The notes under the pieces were generated by a model. The model was not told the DNA's origin. It was given only the letters and a program-made list of their open reading frames with translations, and ran no database searches. From Pseudomonas urmiensis (GTDB lineage Bacteria; Pseudomonadota; Gammaproteobacteria; Pseudomonadales; Pseudomonadaceae): 64,000 nt of DNA. Position numbers and translations under genes: made by a program. The stretch covers positions 3,353,001 through 3,417,000 of the forward strand of contig NZ_JABWRE020000001.1 of the NCBI RefSeq assembly GCF_014268815.2. The letters run 5' to 3'. Shown piece by piece: positions 1 to 8,067 of the stretch (positions within the stretch are counted from its first letter, which is position 1; each line of letters begins with the position of its first letter).

Positions 1-30
1 GCCTGGCAATCATCTTTGTAGCGATTGTTC

Positions 31-76
31 GGCCCTCATCGCGGGTGCAGGCGCGGGCTTGCCCCGCGACGAGGCC
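31..76. repeat. REP palindrome, degenerate pair
   Basis: Two inverted REP-like arms (CTCATCGCGGG and GGGCTTGCCCCGCGACGAG) face each other and could fold into a hairpin just downstream of the minus-strand DUF1127 gene. It is a partial variant of the REP family that recurs throughout the first 42.5 kb of the window. Confidence 0.7.
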
Positions 77-87
77 GATACTGACAC

Positions 88-306
88 TTACTTACGCAGC
101 GGATCATCCCAGAACGGCCGCTCGGCCTCGCGCTGGATATCCGCCCGGCTCAACCCCAGATCGGCAAGCGTCGCATCACTTAGCCCGGCCAGCTCCTGGC
201 GCTGACGATACAGCTGATGCCACCGCGCCAACCGGTGCCCCACCTCATGCAGCAGGTGGCCGACAGAAAAGACAGGTTGCTGGGTAACGCTGACATGACC
301 TTTCAT
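88..306 (-). CDS. DUF1127 domain small protein
   Basis: This 72-residue protein carries a C-terminal DUF1127 (YjiS-like) segment: an Arg-rich helix (RHQ/RQRQEL type) followed by LSDATLADLGLSRADIQ at about residues 41-57, the family hallmark. The molecular function is not established; short DUF1127 proteins in other bacteria have been linked to RNA turnover and phosphate/carbon responses. It is transcribed away from the LysR gene starting at 403, so the region between them holds both promoters, and that regulator is a natural candidate to control it. An overlapping plus-strand reading frame from 217 is the unused 5' extension of the LysR gene. Confidence 0.85.
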   Translation of the reverse strand: MKGHVSVTQQPVFSVGHLLHEVGHRLARWHQLYRQRQELAGLSDATLADLGLSRADIQREAERPFWDDPLRK

Positions 307-402
307 CGTGAAGCCCTCCGTGTTGATGGCTTCAGTCTCGCGCCAGGCATACGATCAATCCAACGAATGTTTCTGATGCCATGCATCTCGGAGATTGATG
401 CA

Positions 403-1257
403 ATGTCCCAGTACCAGAGCCTCGATTCGGACGTCCTACGCACCTTCGTCGCCATCGCCGAACAAGGCGGCTTCACCCGCGCTGGCGAGGTGGTCAACCG
501 CACCCAGTCGGCGGTCAGCATGCAGATGAAGCGCCTGGAGGAAGACATCCTCCAGCGCCAGCTGTTCGAGCGCGACGGCCGCCAGGTGCGCCTGACCGCC
601 GAAGGCCAGGTGCTGCTTGGCTATGCCCGGCGCATCCTCAAGTTGCATGGCGAAGTATTCAACACCTTGCGCATGCCGCACATGGTCGGGGTGGTGCGCA
701 TCGGCACGCCTGACGACTACGCCATGCGCTTTCTGCCGAGCATCCTTTCAAGCTTCGCCCAGGCCTATCCGCTGATTCAGGTGGAGGTGCATTGCGACTC
801 GTCGAAACAGCTGATGCTGCGCCAGGACCTGGACCTGACCATCGTCACCCGCGAGCCGGGTAATGAGATAGGCCAGCTGCTGCGCCAGGAGCGCTTGGTC
901 TGGGCCGCGGCACAGGGCTTTTGTCCGCAGGAGCAGCGGCCGATGCCGTTGGCGCTGTTCAACACCGATTGTTTCTGCCGGGCTTGGACCTGCAATGCGC
1001 TGGAGAGCCAGGGCATCGATTATCGCATCGCCTATACCAGCCCCAGCCTTGCGGCGATTTTTGCCATTGTCACGGCCGGCCTGGCGGTGACGGCGCAGTT
1101 GCAGAGCCTGGTCGGCGGCAACATCCGCATTCTCGGTGAAGCCGACGGCCTGCCCCAGCTGCCGCTGGCCAATGTGATGTTGCTGCGCAATGCGCAGACT
1201 CAGTCGCCGATCACTGATTGCATGGCTGACTACATCACCGAAGGGTTTGCGGTGTAG
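403..1257 (+). CDS. LysR-family regulator, LrhA/PecT-like
   Basis: A 284-residue LysR-type transcriptional regulator. The N-terminal winged HTH covers roughly residues 5-65 (FVAIAEQGGFTRAGEVVNRT and SAVSMQMKRLE). The effector domain follows, with the GTPDDY stretch near residue 100 typical of the LrhA-like branch. A longer frame begins at 217, but the ATG at 403 is preceded by GGAG at 390-393 and gives the normal family length; the longer form would run through the divergent DUF1127 gene. Ligand unknown. Members of this branch are often encoded beside DUF1127 genes, which suggests that gene as the local target (inference). Confidence 0.85.
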   Translation: MSQYQSLDSDVLRTFVAIAEQGGFTRAGEVVNRTQSAVSMQMKRLEEDILQRQLFERDGRQVRLTAEGQVLLGYARRILKLHGEVFNTLRMPHMVGVVRIGTPDDYAMRFLPSILSSFAQAYPLIQVEVHCDSSKQLMLRQDLDLTIVTREPGNEIGQLLRQERLVWAAAQGFCPQEQRPMPLALFNTDCFCRAWTCNALESQGIDYRIAYTSPSLAAIFAIVTAGLAVTAQLQSLVGGNIRILGEADGLPQLPLANVMLLRNAQTQSPITDCMADYITEGFAV

Positions 1258-1261
1258 TACC

Positions 1262-1326
1262 GCCCTATCGCGCGGCGCAGTCCATTGCGCTACTCGCGTG
1301 GGAGCGGGCTTGCCCCGCGATAGGGC
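1262..1326. repeat. REP hairpin
   Basis: GCCCTATCGCG and CGCGATAGGGC form the outer stem, and the right arm contains a full REP core (GTGGGAGCGGGCTTGCCCCG). It lies between the convergent LysR and TSUP genes, where it may act as a transcription or mRNA-stability boundary. Confidence 0.8.
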
Positions 1327-1350
1327 ATGCACTGACAGCACAATCCATCC

Positions 1351-2100
1351 TCAGAGCTCGTAGACCAGCATCACCGCGCACACCACCAAGAACACGCAGA
1401 ACATCGTGCGCAGGACTTTTTCCGGCAGGGCATGCGCCAACTTCACCCCCCAGCTGATGCTCAGCAACCCGCCGACCGCCAACGGAACGCCCACCTGCCA
1501 GACCACACTCTGGTGCAGCCCATAGGTCAGCAGCGTCACCATGGTGCTGGGCGCCGCCAGTGCCAGCGACAGCCCTTGCGCAACCACCTGGGTAGTACCG
1601 AACACACTGGTCAGAATCGGCGTCGCCACCACGGCCCCACCTACGCCGAACAGCCCGCCCATGGTTCCGGCAAAGCTGCCCAGCACCCCAAGCCAGGGCC
1701 AGGCATAGCGCAACTCGCTGCTCGGCGGGCTAACGCGCATGAACATCCGGGCAACGTTCCACACCGCCAACGCCACCAGGAAGCCGACAAAACCCAGGCG
1801 CATCGAGTGAGCATCGATCCCCACCGCCCAGATCGAGCCCAACCAGGCAAACAGCAAGCTGCACAACGATAACGGCAGCGCATGGCGCAGTTCGATGCGG
1901 TTGCGCTGGTGGTAGCGCCACAGCGCCAGCAACACGTTCGGCACCACCATCACCAGCGCGGTGCCTTGGGCCAGTTGCTGATCCAGGCCAAATAACACGC
2001 CGAGGGCCGGAATGGCGATCAAGCCGCCGCCAATCCCGAACAAACCACCCACGGTGCCTAGTGCGGCGCCCAACACGATATACATCAACCACTCGATCAT
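1351..2100 (-). CDS. TSUP (TauE/SafE) family membrane exporter
   Basis: A 249-residue polytopic inner-membrane protein of the TauE/SafE/YfcA family. Both halves carry the duplicated glycine-rich motif: GGLFGIGGGLIAIPAL near residue 20 and GGLFGVGGAVVATPIL near residue 145. This internal repeat is diagnostic of the family. Characterised members export sulfite, sulfoacetate or related organosulfur anions; the substrate here cannot be read from sequence. The gene is divergent from the LysR gene at 2213, with 112 bp between them, a classic regulator/transporter pairing. Confidence 0.85.
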   Translation of the reverse strand: MIEWLMYIVLGAALGTVGGLFGIGGGLIAIPALGVLFGLDQQLAQGTALVMVVPNVLLALWRYHQRNRIELRHALPLSLCSLLFAWLGSIWAVGIDAHSMRLGFVGFLVALAVWNVARMFMRVSPPSSELRYAWPWLGVLGSFAGTMGGLFGVGGAVVATPILTSVFGTTQVVAQGLSLALAAPSTMVTLLTYGLHQSVVWQVGVPLAVGGLLSISWGVKLAHALPEKVLRTMFCVFLVVCAVMLVYEL

Positions 2101-2212
2101 CAGGGCCTCATCCGCCGGTTACACGATGCGCGCATGCTACCGACACTAGGCTAGCGGGGAAACGCACAGCAACGCACAATGGCTATGCGTAACTCGCACA
2201 AGCAGACCGAGC

Positions 2213-3169
2213 ATGAGCCCCGATACCCTTACCGAGCAATTGAGCCTGTTCCTGGATGTGCTGGAGTCCGGCAGCTTTTCCGCGGCCGCCCGCCGCCATC
2301 CGCTGACCCCCTCAGCGGTGGCGCGGCGCATCGACAACCTGGAAAGCGCCGTAGGCAGCCGGCTGTTCGTACGCAGTACCCACGCGGTGCGTGCGACCCC
2401 GGCTGGCAAGGCTTTCGCCGAACGCGCCCGGCGCATCGTTGAAGAATTACGCCTGGCACGCGCCGAGGCGGTGTCGCTGAGCAACGCCCCGGAAGGTTTG
2501 ATCCGTATCGATGCCCCAGCAGCATTTGGCCGGCGCCACCTGGCTCCAGCGATCGCCGACTTCCTCGTGGCCTACCCGGGCCTGGACGTGCAGCTGCGGC
2601 TGATCGACAGCTTCGTCGACCTGCATGGCAGCCACTTAGGCGAAGTCGACCTGGTGCTGCGGGCAGGTCCGCTGGCCGATACGCGCCTGGTCGCCACGCC
2701 GTTGGCCTACATGGTGCGCATTGCCTGCGCCAGCCCAGGGTATCTGGCCAGCCGCGGCGTACCGGCCTGCCCCAGCGAACTGCCAGAACACGATGGCTTG
2801 GACTGGGACGGCCTGGCGCCGCCGTTCGCCTGGCGCTTCGCCGTGGACGGCCAGAACCGCCTGTATCGCCCGGCACGCATGCGCATGTCGGCCAACAACG
2901 CCGAAACCCTGTTGTTCGGCGCGCTCGCCGGCCTAGGCATCGCGCACCTGCCCACCTGGCTGATCAGCGACTACCTGCTGCGCGGTGAACTGCTGCCGCT
3001 GTTCTGCCAAAACGGCTTGCCCCAGCCGGAAACCAGTGGCGTCTATGCACTACGCCTGGAACATGAAACGAACTCTCGCAGTCGATTGCTGCTCGAATTT
3101 CTCAAGAGCCGCTTCAGCCCGGTTCCACCTTGGGATCTGGCCTTGCGCAGTGGATTACGCTGGTCATGA
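2213..3169 (+). CDS. LysR-family transcriptional regulator
   Basis: 318 residues. The HTH is at about residues 8-65 (FLDVLESGSFSAAARRHPL, then SAVARRIDNLE), followed by a substrate-binding-type domain resembling the CrgA/AaeR group (GLIRIDAPAAFGRRHLAP). It is divergent from the TSUP exporter at 1351-2100 and probably controls it (inference from arrangement). The stop codon at 3167-3169 abuts the ohrR promoter, whose first operator repeat starts at 3170. Confidence 0.85.
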   Translation: MSPDTLTEQLSLFLDVLESGSFSAAARRHPLTPSAVARRIDNLESAVGSRLFVRSTHAVRATPAGKAFAERARRIVEELRLARAEAVSLSNAPEGLIRIDAPAAFGRRHLAPAIADFLVAYPGLDVQLRLIDSFVDLHGSHLGEVDLVLRAGPLADTRLVATPLAYMVRIACASPGYLASRGVPACPSELPEHDGLDWDGLAPPFAWRFAVDGQNRLYRPARMRMSANNAETLLFGALAGLGIAHLPTWLISDYLLRGELLPLFCQNGLPQPETSGVYALRLEHETNSRSRLLLEFLKSRFSPVPPWDLALRSGLRWS

Positions 3170-3198
3170 GCGCGCTAACCATCAGCGTGCTAAATTTT
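3170..3198. promoter_or_regulatory. Putative OhrR operator upstream of ohrR
   Basis: Two similar elements, GCGCGCTAACC at 3170 and GCGTGCTAAATTTT at 3185, are spaced exactly 15 bp apart. The same pattern with the same spacing recurs before ohr (3728-3758). A shared site at both promoters suggests OhrR autoregulation together with control of ohr. Confidence 0.55.
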
Positions 3199-3223
3199 CA
3201 CCAGAATTAATTCAAGGACCTGC

Positions 3224-3679
3224 ATGAACGCCGACACTAAAGCCCCTTGCACCGAGCTGCTGCTGGACAACCAGGTCTGCTTCGCCCTGCACTCCACCTC
3301 GTTGCTGATGACCAAGGTCTACAAGCCCTTGCTGCAGGCCCTGGGCCTGACCTACCCGCAGTACTTGGCGATGCTCGTGTTGTGGGAGCAGGACGGCCTG
3401 ACCGTGGGTGAAATCAGCCAGCGCCTGCTCACCGACCCCGGCTCACTGACCCCGCTGCTCAAGCGCCTGGAAAGCGAGGGTCTGCTCAAGCGCACCCGCA
3501 GCCGCGAGGATGAACGGGTGGTGCTGGTGCAACTCACCGATAAGGGCCGCACCCTGCAGGACGAGGCCCAGCGCGTCCCGCAGTGCATCCTGCAAGCCAG
3601 CGGGCTGAGCCTGGAACGCCTGCAACAGCTGCAAGCCGACCTACTGGAGCTGCGCGCCAGCCTGCAAAAGAGCCTCTGA
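3224..3679 (+). CDS. ohrR: Organic hydroperoxide sensor/repressor OhrR
   Basis: A 151-residue MarR-family repressor that senses organic hydroperoxides. Cys19 in the N-terminal helix (NQVCFALHSTS) is the expected reactive thiol, and Cys121 (VPQCIL) fits the second cysteine of the two-Cys OhrR subclass, which is inactivated by an intersubunit disulfide. The winged helix spans about residues 55-110 (LTVGEISQRLLTDPGSLTPLLKRLE, then RSREDERVVLVQLT). The target, ohr, lies immediately downstream in the same direction but with its own promoter region and a repeated operator motif. The symbol rests on family features plus context. Confidence 0.92.
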   Translation: MNADTKAPCTELLLDNQVCFALHSTSLLMTKVYKPLLQALGLTYPQYLAMLVLWEQDGLTVGEISQRLLTDPGSLTPLLKRLESEGLLKRTRSREDERVVLVQLTDKGRTLQDEAQRVPQCILQASGLSLERLQQLQADLLELRASLQKSL

Positions 3680-3727
3680 GGACTATGCTGTGAAATGGCC
3701 GTTCGGATGAACGGTGGAAGATTTATC

Positions 3728-3758
3728 TTGCGCACTAAATAATTGCGCGCTAATTTAA
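3728..3758. promoter_or_regulatory. Putative OhrR operator upstream of ohr
   Basis: A tandem pair, TTGCGCACTAAATAA then TTGCGCGCTAATTTAA, with a 15-bp repeat distance lies between ohrR and ohr. It matches the pair upstream of ohrR. The AT-rich tract probably overlaps the ohr promoter core, which would allow repression by occlusion. Confidence 0.55.
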
Positions 3759-3808
3759 TCCCACACCCACCCAGCGCCACGGCGCACAGCACACAAGCGA
3801 GGCTCAAG

Positions 3809-4237
3809 ATGCAAAAGGTCACTCCCCTGTACATCGCCCAGGCAACCTCCACCGGTGGTCGCGACGGCACCTCCCGCTCCAGCGACGGCAAGCTGGAAGT
3901 CAAGCTGAGCACCCCCAAAGAGCTGGGTGGCGCAGGCGGTGAAGGCACCAACCCCGAGCAAATGTTCGCCGCTGGCTATTCGGCCTGCTTCATCGGCGCA
4001 CTGAAGTTCGTGGCCGGGCAAGAGAAGAAACAACTGCCGGCCGATGCCTCGATCACTGCCAAGGTTGGCATTGGCCAAATCCCAGGTGGCTTTGGCTTGG
4101 ATATCGATCTGCAGATCAACCTGCCTGGCCTGCAACAGGCTGAAGCTGAAGGCCTGGTAGAGAAGGCGCACAAGGTTTGCCCGTATTCCAACGCCACCCG
4201 TGGCAATGTAGATGTGCGGCTGCATGTGACTGTGTGA
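3809..4237 (+). CDS. ohr: Organic hydroperoxide reductase Ohr
   Basis: 142 residues, the standard length for Ohr of the OsmC/Ohr superfamily, a cytoplasmic thiol peroxidase that reduces organic and fatty-acid hydroperoxides. The catalytic pair is Cys60 (GYSACFIGAL) and Cys124 (KVCPYSNATRGN), with Arg18 (GGRDG) and Glu50 (NPEQMF) completing the active site. An upstream in-frame ATG at 3743 would add 22 residues and lies inside the operator region, so 3809 is chosen. The gene is controlled by the adjacent OhrR repressor. Confidence 0.95.
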   Translation: MQKVTPLYIAQATSTGGRDGTSRSSDGKLEVKLSTPKELGGAGGEGTNPEQMFAAGYSACFIGALKFVAGQEKKQLPADASITAKVGIGQIPGGFGLDIDLQINLPGLQQAEAEGLVEKAHKVCPYSNATRGNVDVRLHVTV

Positions 4238-4264
4238 AAGAGCAGCCCCACACTGTTTCAGGCA

Positions 4265-4294
4265 CAAAAAAACCCGGCCAAGGCCGGGTTTTTT
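4265..4294. terminator. Bidirectional rho-independent terminator
   Basis: A GC stem (AACCCGGCC/GGCCGGGTT) is flanked by an A-run on the left and a T-run on the right, so it can terminate both ohr (plus) and efp (minus), which converge here. Confidence 0.9.
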
Positions 4295-4309
4295 GCGGGT
4301 CGCAAGAAG

Positions 4310-4882
4310 TTAGGCCTTCTTGGAACGGCCCTTGAAGCTGTTGTCGCGGGTGTCGATGTCGATCCACTCGTCGATCTGGATGAAGTCGGCAACCTGAATC
4401 TCGGTACCGTTCTTCAGCTTGGCAGGCTTCATGACCTTGCCGGAGGTATCGCCACGTGCAGCGTTCTCGGTGTAGACAACCTGACGGCTGATGGTAGTCG
4501 GCAGTTCAACCGAAACCAGGCGCTCTTCGAAGAACACAGCTTCGCAGATGTCTTCCATACCTTCTTCGATGTACGGCAGAACGGCCTCGATGTCTTCGGC
4601 GTTCAGTTCGTACATGGTGTAGTCGGTGGTGTCCATGAAGGTGTACGAGTCACCGTTGATGAACGACAGGGTGGCTTCTTTGCGATCCAAGATCACATCG
4701 TCCAGCTTGTCGTCGGCACCGTAGACGGTTTCAGTCTTGTAGCCGGTCAGCAGGTTCTTCAGCTTGGTCTTCATGATCGCGCTGTTACGGCCCGATTTGG
4801 TGAATTCAGCTTTCTGAACCAACCACGGATCGTTATCGATGCGCAGAACGGTACCAGGTTTGATTTCTTTACCAGTTTTCAT
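4310..4882 (-). CDS. efp: Translation elongation factor P
   Basis: 190-residue EF-P, which binds between the P and E sites of the ribosome and relieves stalling at polyproline stretches. Domain I carries Arg32 at the tip loop ([10 protein letters not shown]) where the E. coli-type protein has a modifiable Lys; Arg32 marks the rhamnosylated EF-P class. The modifying enzyme EarP is encoded directly upstream on the same strand (4931-6064). Domains II and III follow (about residues 65-128 and 130-188) and end in GRSKKA. Confidence 0.97.
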   Translation of the reverse strand: MKTGKEIKPGTVLRIDNDPWLVQKAEFTKSGRNSAIMKTKLKNLLTGYKTETVYGADDKLDDVILDRKEATLSFINGDSYTFMDTTDYTMYELNAEDIEAVLPYIEEGMEDICEAVFFEERLVSVELPTTISRQVVYTENAARGDTSGKVMKPAKLKNGTEIQVADFIQIDEWIDIDTRDNSFKGRSKKA

Positions 4883-4930
4883 TGCGAAGTATCCGAATCT
4901 GGATGGATTTATAAAAATCGAGGCCGCGTA

Positions 4931-6064
4931 TCATAGCGAATTTCGGTAAAAGTGTACTAGCGCCGTGGCAAGGTCCGGCCGAGTGGCCTGTTCTGCGGCC
5001 CAGTCACGGGCATGCTGGCGCAACTGCGGCCAGTGCGGTTGCAGCGCTTGCCAGGCCTGGGCCATGTCTTGATCCATGTTCCAGGCGCGCCACACATCGC
5101 TCAGAGCCCCTGCGGCAGCGTCCGACAAGCCGCGACGATAATGGCCAAGAAACGCTTCGAGTTTTTCCCAGTGGGCGTTTTCTTCCTGCACATAGATGTG
5201 CCAGAGCATCGGCGCTCCCGCCCACTGCGCACGGACGAATGAATCCTCGCCGCGCACGGCGTTGAAGTCGCACGCCCAGAGCAACTTGTCGTAGTCGTCC
5301 TGGCTGACGAAAGGCAGCACCTGCACCGTCAGGGCGCCACGCTGGTGGATCGCCCCAACCGGCAAGTGCGCCTCGCCCAACCAGCAAGCGAGATCAGCCA
5401 GCACCCGCCCTTGCGGCACCAGCAAATGGCTGGGCTGTTGATCTGCCGCCAGCACATCGAGCCAATTGGCCAACTGCGGGTTTTCGTAGGCGAACAGGGA
5501 GATCAATCGTGCCGACGCTTCAAGCTGCACGCCAAGCCCCTGAAGAAACCTCGCCCGTTCGCCAGGCGTTTGCTGGAAAGCATCGCGGCGCGCCAGCAGC
5601 GAGGCCTCGCGCAGTAGCCCCCCGGTGTTTGCGGTAAACCCTGGGAAAAAGAACATCTTGCGCAGGCCGTTGGCCTGAGGCGACGGCAGGCCATGGCAGC
5701 CCTCCACCCAATCTTCCGCACTCAGATAGTCAAGGTTCAGCCATAGCGGCGGCGTGGCTTGCGCGCGCATCGCCTCGACATAGGCCGAAGGCAATACGCA
5801 GGCAAAGGCCCCAACCACCACCTGCGCCGGGGCAGCGCCCTGCCAGTCAGCCGGCCAATGGCGCACATCAACGCCCTGCTGGCATTGCTGCTCGGCGTTG
5901 GCGTCGGCCTCTGGGCACAGGCGGACGAAGGCGTTCAAGTCATCGACCCATAAGCGCACCGCCAGATCATGCTCGGCCACCAACTGGCGGGCCAGGCGCC
6001 AGGTCACGCCAATATCGCCGTAGTTGTCGACGACCGTGCAGAAAATGTCCCACGTGGTTTTCAT
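4931..6064 (-). CDS. earP: EF-P arginine rhamnosyltransferase EarP
   Basis: A 377-residue GT-B inverting glycosyltransferase that transfers rhamnose from dTDP-beta-L-rhamnose to Arg32 of EF-P. The N-terminus shows the critical residues Asp13 and Asp17 (CTVVDNYGDIG), and the nucleotide-sugar site is visible in GEDSFVRAQWAG and the following LWHIYVQEE. The open frame extends to 6439, but the extension is low-complexity and overlaps the plus-strand gene at 6198; the ATG at 6064 gives the canonical start MKTTWDIFCTVVDN. It precedes efp by 48 bp. The donor sugar is made by RmlABCD, encoded at 48300-51815. Confidence 0.95.
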   Translation of the reverse strand: MKTTWDIFCTVVDNYGDIGVTWRLARQLVAEHDLAVRLWVDDLNAFVRLCPEADANAEQQCQQGVDVRHWPADWQGAAPAQVVVGAFACVLPSAYVEAMRAQATPPLWLNLDYLSAEDWVEGCHGLPSPQANGLRKMFFFPGFTANTGGLLREASLLARRDAFQQTPGERARFLQGLGVQLEASARLISLFAYENPQLANWLDVLAADQQPSHLLVPQGRVLADLACWLGEAHLPVGAIHQRGALTVQVLPFVSQDDYDKLLWACDFNAVRGEDSFVRAQWAGAPMLWHIYVQEENAHWEKLEAFLGHYRRGLSDAAAGALSDVWRAWNMDQDMAQAWQALQPHWPQLRQHARDWAAEQATRPDLATALVHFYRNSL

Positions 6065-6197
6065 GCCCACTTCCCTCGCCGCGCGGAAAAACCGCCGATT
6101 GTGCGGATAAATGCTTGCCGACAAAAGCTCTGGCGCTGAATAATTCTCGCCCCCCATGCGACAATGCCGGCATGACCCGCCCTGCCAGGAAGCCGCC

Positions 6198-6590
6198 ATG
6201 TATCGCCGCCGCGAACTGAAGATTACCCTCAAGCCCGTGCAATTGATCCTCTGCGTGGCCTTCGGCCTGTGGCTGGGCGCCGTTGCCATTGGCCTGAGCC
6301 TGTGGCTGGCACTGCGCTGGTGGCCTGAACAGGTGACGCCAGTCGCCCAGGCTGTGGCGCCAGCAATCGTCGCACCTGCCCCGCCACCGGCACAGCCCGC
6401 CGATGCCCAGGCGCAGATGTTCGAGCGGTACAAGGACATCCTCCATCAGCAAGAGGCCCAGCAGGCCGCTGATGCCGCCCAAGGCAACCCGCGCAACCTG
6501 AATAACCCCAAGTGTCAGTTCTGGCTGCAACAAAACCGCACCGCCCCAACCGACAAGAGCCAGGCCAACGTGCTGGAGTTCTGCTACTGA
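6198..6590 (+). CDS. Small single-pass membrane protein, unknown
   Basis: 130 residues. A short basic N-terminus (MYRRRELKITLKP) is followed by one hydrophobic helix (about residues 15-38, LILCVAFGLWLGAVAIGLSL), a Pro/Ala-rich linker, and a periplasmic tail. The tail contains Gln-rich and Asn-rich segments with NPKCQFWLQQN, which has one of only three cysteines. The start at 6198 is preceded by AGGAAG at 6185-6190. The stop is 2 bp before the start of the GreA/GreB-like gene, indicating one transcript. I do not recognise the family by function; the membrane topology is inferred. Confidence 0.7.
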   Translation: MYRRRELKITLKPVQLILCVAFGLWLGAVAIGLSLWLALRWWPEQVTPVAQAVAPAIVAPAPPPAQPADAQAQMFERYKDILHQQEAQQAADAAQGNPRNLNNPKCQFWLQQNRTAPTDKSQANVLEFCY

Positions 6591-6592
6591 CC

Positions 6593-7075
6593 ATGAACAA
6601 GACCACCCTGCTCGCGCGCATCGTGCAAACCCTGGAAGACGACGTCGAAGTGCTGCGCCGCGCCGCCCAGACCGCCTATGAAACGGCCACGGCCGAAGAG
6701 AACATTGCCGAGAACAAGTACGACACCTTGGGCCTTGAGGCTTCGTACCTGGCCACCGGGCAAGCGCGGCGCACCGCCGAGATTCGCCAGGCGCTGCTGA
6801 CGTATCAGCAGTTGATCATGCGTGACTATGATCCGGCGCGGGGCATTCAGATCAGCAACCTGGTGACTTTGGAAGATGAGCAGGGTCACCAGAGGATGCT
6901 GTTTCTTGGGCCGCAAGGGGCTGGGCTGAAGATCGGCGAGGGCGAGCAGGTGGTTACCGTGATTACGCCGCGCTCTCCGCTGGGGCAGTTGTTGATCGGC
7001 AAACGGGTTGATGATGAGGTGAGTTTGCAGGTGGCTGGGGTGGCGCAGGTGTCGATTGTGATCGATGTCGTCTGA
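6593..7075 (+). CDS. GreA/GreB-family transcription factor-like protein
   Basis: 160 residues. The N-terminal half is predicted helical (residues 1-75, with acidic positions such as TLEDDVEVL and TAEENIAENKYD) and resembles the GreA/GreB coiled coil. The C-terminal half (about 85-160) has the FKBP-like GreA_GreB fold (GAGLKIGEGEQVVTVITPRSP and LIGKRVDDEV). True Gre factors rescue backtracked RNA polymerase through acidic residues at the coiled-coil tip. This is a divergent paralogue, so anti-backtracking activity or simply polymerase secondary-channel binding is plausible but unproven. It is tightly linked (2 bp) to the membrane-protein gene before it. Confidence 0.75.
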   Translation: MNKTTLLARIVQTLEDDVEVLRRAAQTAYETATAEENIAENKYDTLGLEASYLATGQARRTAEIRQALLTYQQLIMRDYDPARGIQISNLVTLEDEQGHQRMLFLGPQGAGLKIGEGEQVVTVITPRSPLGQLLIGKRVDDEVSLQVAGVAQVSIVIDVV

Positions 7076-7082
7076 CCTGGCC

Positions 7083-7110
7083 TGATCGCGGGGCAAGCCC
7101 GCTCCCACAA
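7083..7110. repeat. REP element
   Basis: Full REP core (ATCGCGGGGCAAGCCCGCTC) between two convergent genes. Confidence 0.85.
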
Positions 7111-7128
7111 GATCGGCACGGGTGCCTT

Positions 7129-8067
7129 CTATAGCGCCTCCAGCGCATCAAAGCGCTTCGCCAGCCCCTGCCGCGCAAACCGCTCCACCACGAAATCGAT
7201 GAACGCCCGGGTCTTGCCCGGCAACAGCTTGTGCTCGGCGTAATAGAGACTGATGTTGCCATCATCCACATACCAGTCCGGCAACACCCGCTGCAGCCTG
7301 CCTGAGGTCAGGTAAGGCACGGCAAACGGCAAGCTGACCAGGGCGATGCCCAAGCCCTGTTCAGCCACCGCGCAGGCGGCGTCGGAGTCACTCATGGTCA
7401 TGGCCTGGCGCAGTTGCAAAGGCCGTTGCTCCTGCCAGCGACTGGTCAGCGGCCAGGAGCGCACGCGGCCGGTCTGCGGCGAGCGGATTAAAATCCCGGC
7501 GTGGCGTGGCAAGTCTTCGGGCTGCTCGATAGGCCCATGCTGCTGGCGATAAGCCGGCGAGGCGACCAGCACCCGGTGTGCCGGGGTCAGCCTGCGCGCC
7601 ACTACCCCCGGCGGCAGATCGAAACCGCCGCCGATCGCCGCATCGAAGCCTTGGCCAATCAGGTCGACCTGGCGGTTGTCGAAGTGCCAGTCGGGGGTGA
7701 TCGCCGGGTAGCGCTGAAGAAATTCAGCCAGTAGCGGCAGCACGTACAAACGCCCGAAAACCGTCCCCATGCTCACCCGCAACAGCCCGGCCGGCTGGCC
7801 TTCGGCGCTGGCCAGGTTGGCCATGGCGTATTGAATGGTGCGAAAGCTGTCGCTGACCTCGGCGAGAAATCGCTGCCCCGCTTCGGTCAAGGTCAGCTTG
7901 CGCGTACTACGCTGGAACAGTCGCACACCCAGCCGCGCCTCCAGCTGGGCGACGTTCTTGCCCACCGCTGCCGGGGTCAGGCTCAGGCGCCGGGCAGCCT
8001 CGGCGAAGCTGCCGACCTCGGCGCTGCGAATAAAGCACTCCAGCGTGCTGAACGACTCCATGGCCAT
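7129..8067 (-). CDS. LysR-family transcriptional regulator
   Basis: 312 residues. The HTH begins at ESFSTLECFIRSAEVGSFAE and continues through AAVGKNVAQLEARLG; the effector domain is of the CrgA-like type (GLLRVSMGTVFGRLYVLP). ATGs at 8067 and 8061 are both possible starts; the long frame to 8193 would cover the promoter of the divergent gene. It is divergent from the SDR gene at 8185 with about 117 bp between, so it likely regulates that dehydrogenase. Confidence 0.85.
   Translation of the reverse strand: MAMESFSTLECFIRSAEVGSFAEAARRLSLTPAAVGKNVAQLEARLGVRLFQRSTRKLTLTEAGQRFLAEVSDSFRTIQYAMANLASAEGQPAGLLRVSMGTVFGRLYVLPLLAEFLQRYPAITPDWHFDNRQVDLIGQGFDAAIGGGFDLPPGVVARRLTPAHRVLVASPAYRQQHGPIEQPEDLPRHAGILIRSPQTGRVRSWPLTSRWQEQRPLQLRQAMTMSDSDAACAVAEQGLGIALVSLPFAVPYLTSGRLQRVLPDWYVDDGNISLYYAEHKLLPGKTRAFIDFVVERFARQGLAKRFDALEAL

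Noticed and set aside
6065-6439. N-terminal extension of earP to 6439
   Set aside because: It has no homology to EarP, overlaps the plus-strand membrane-protein gene and lies outside the conserved start at 6064.
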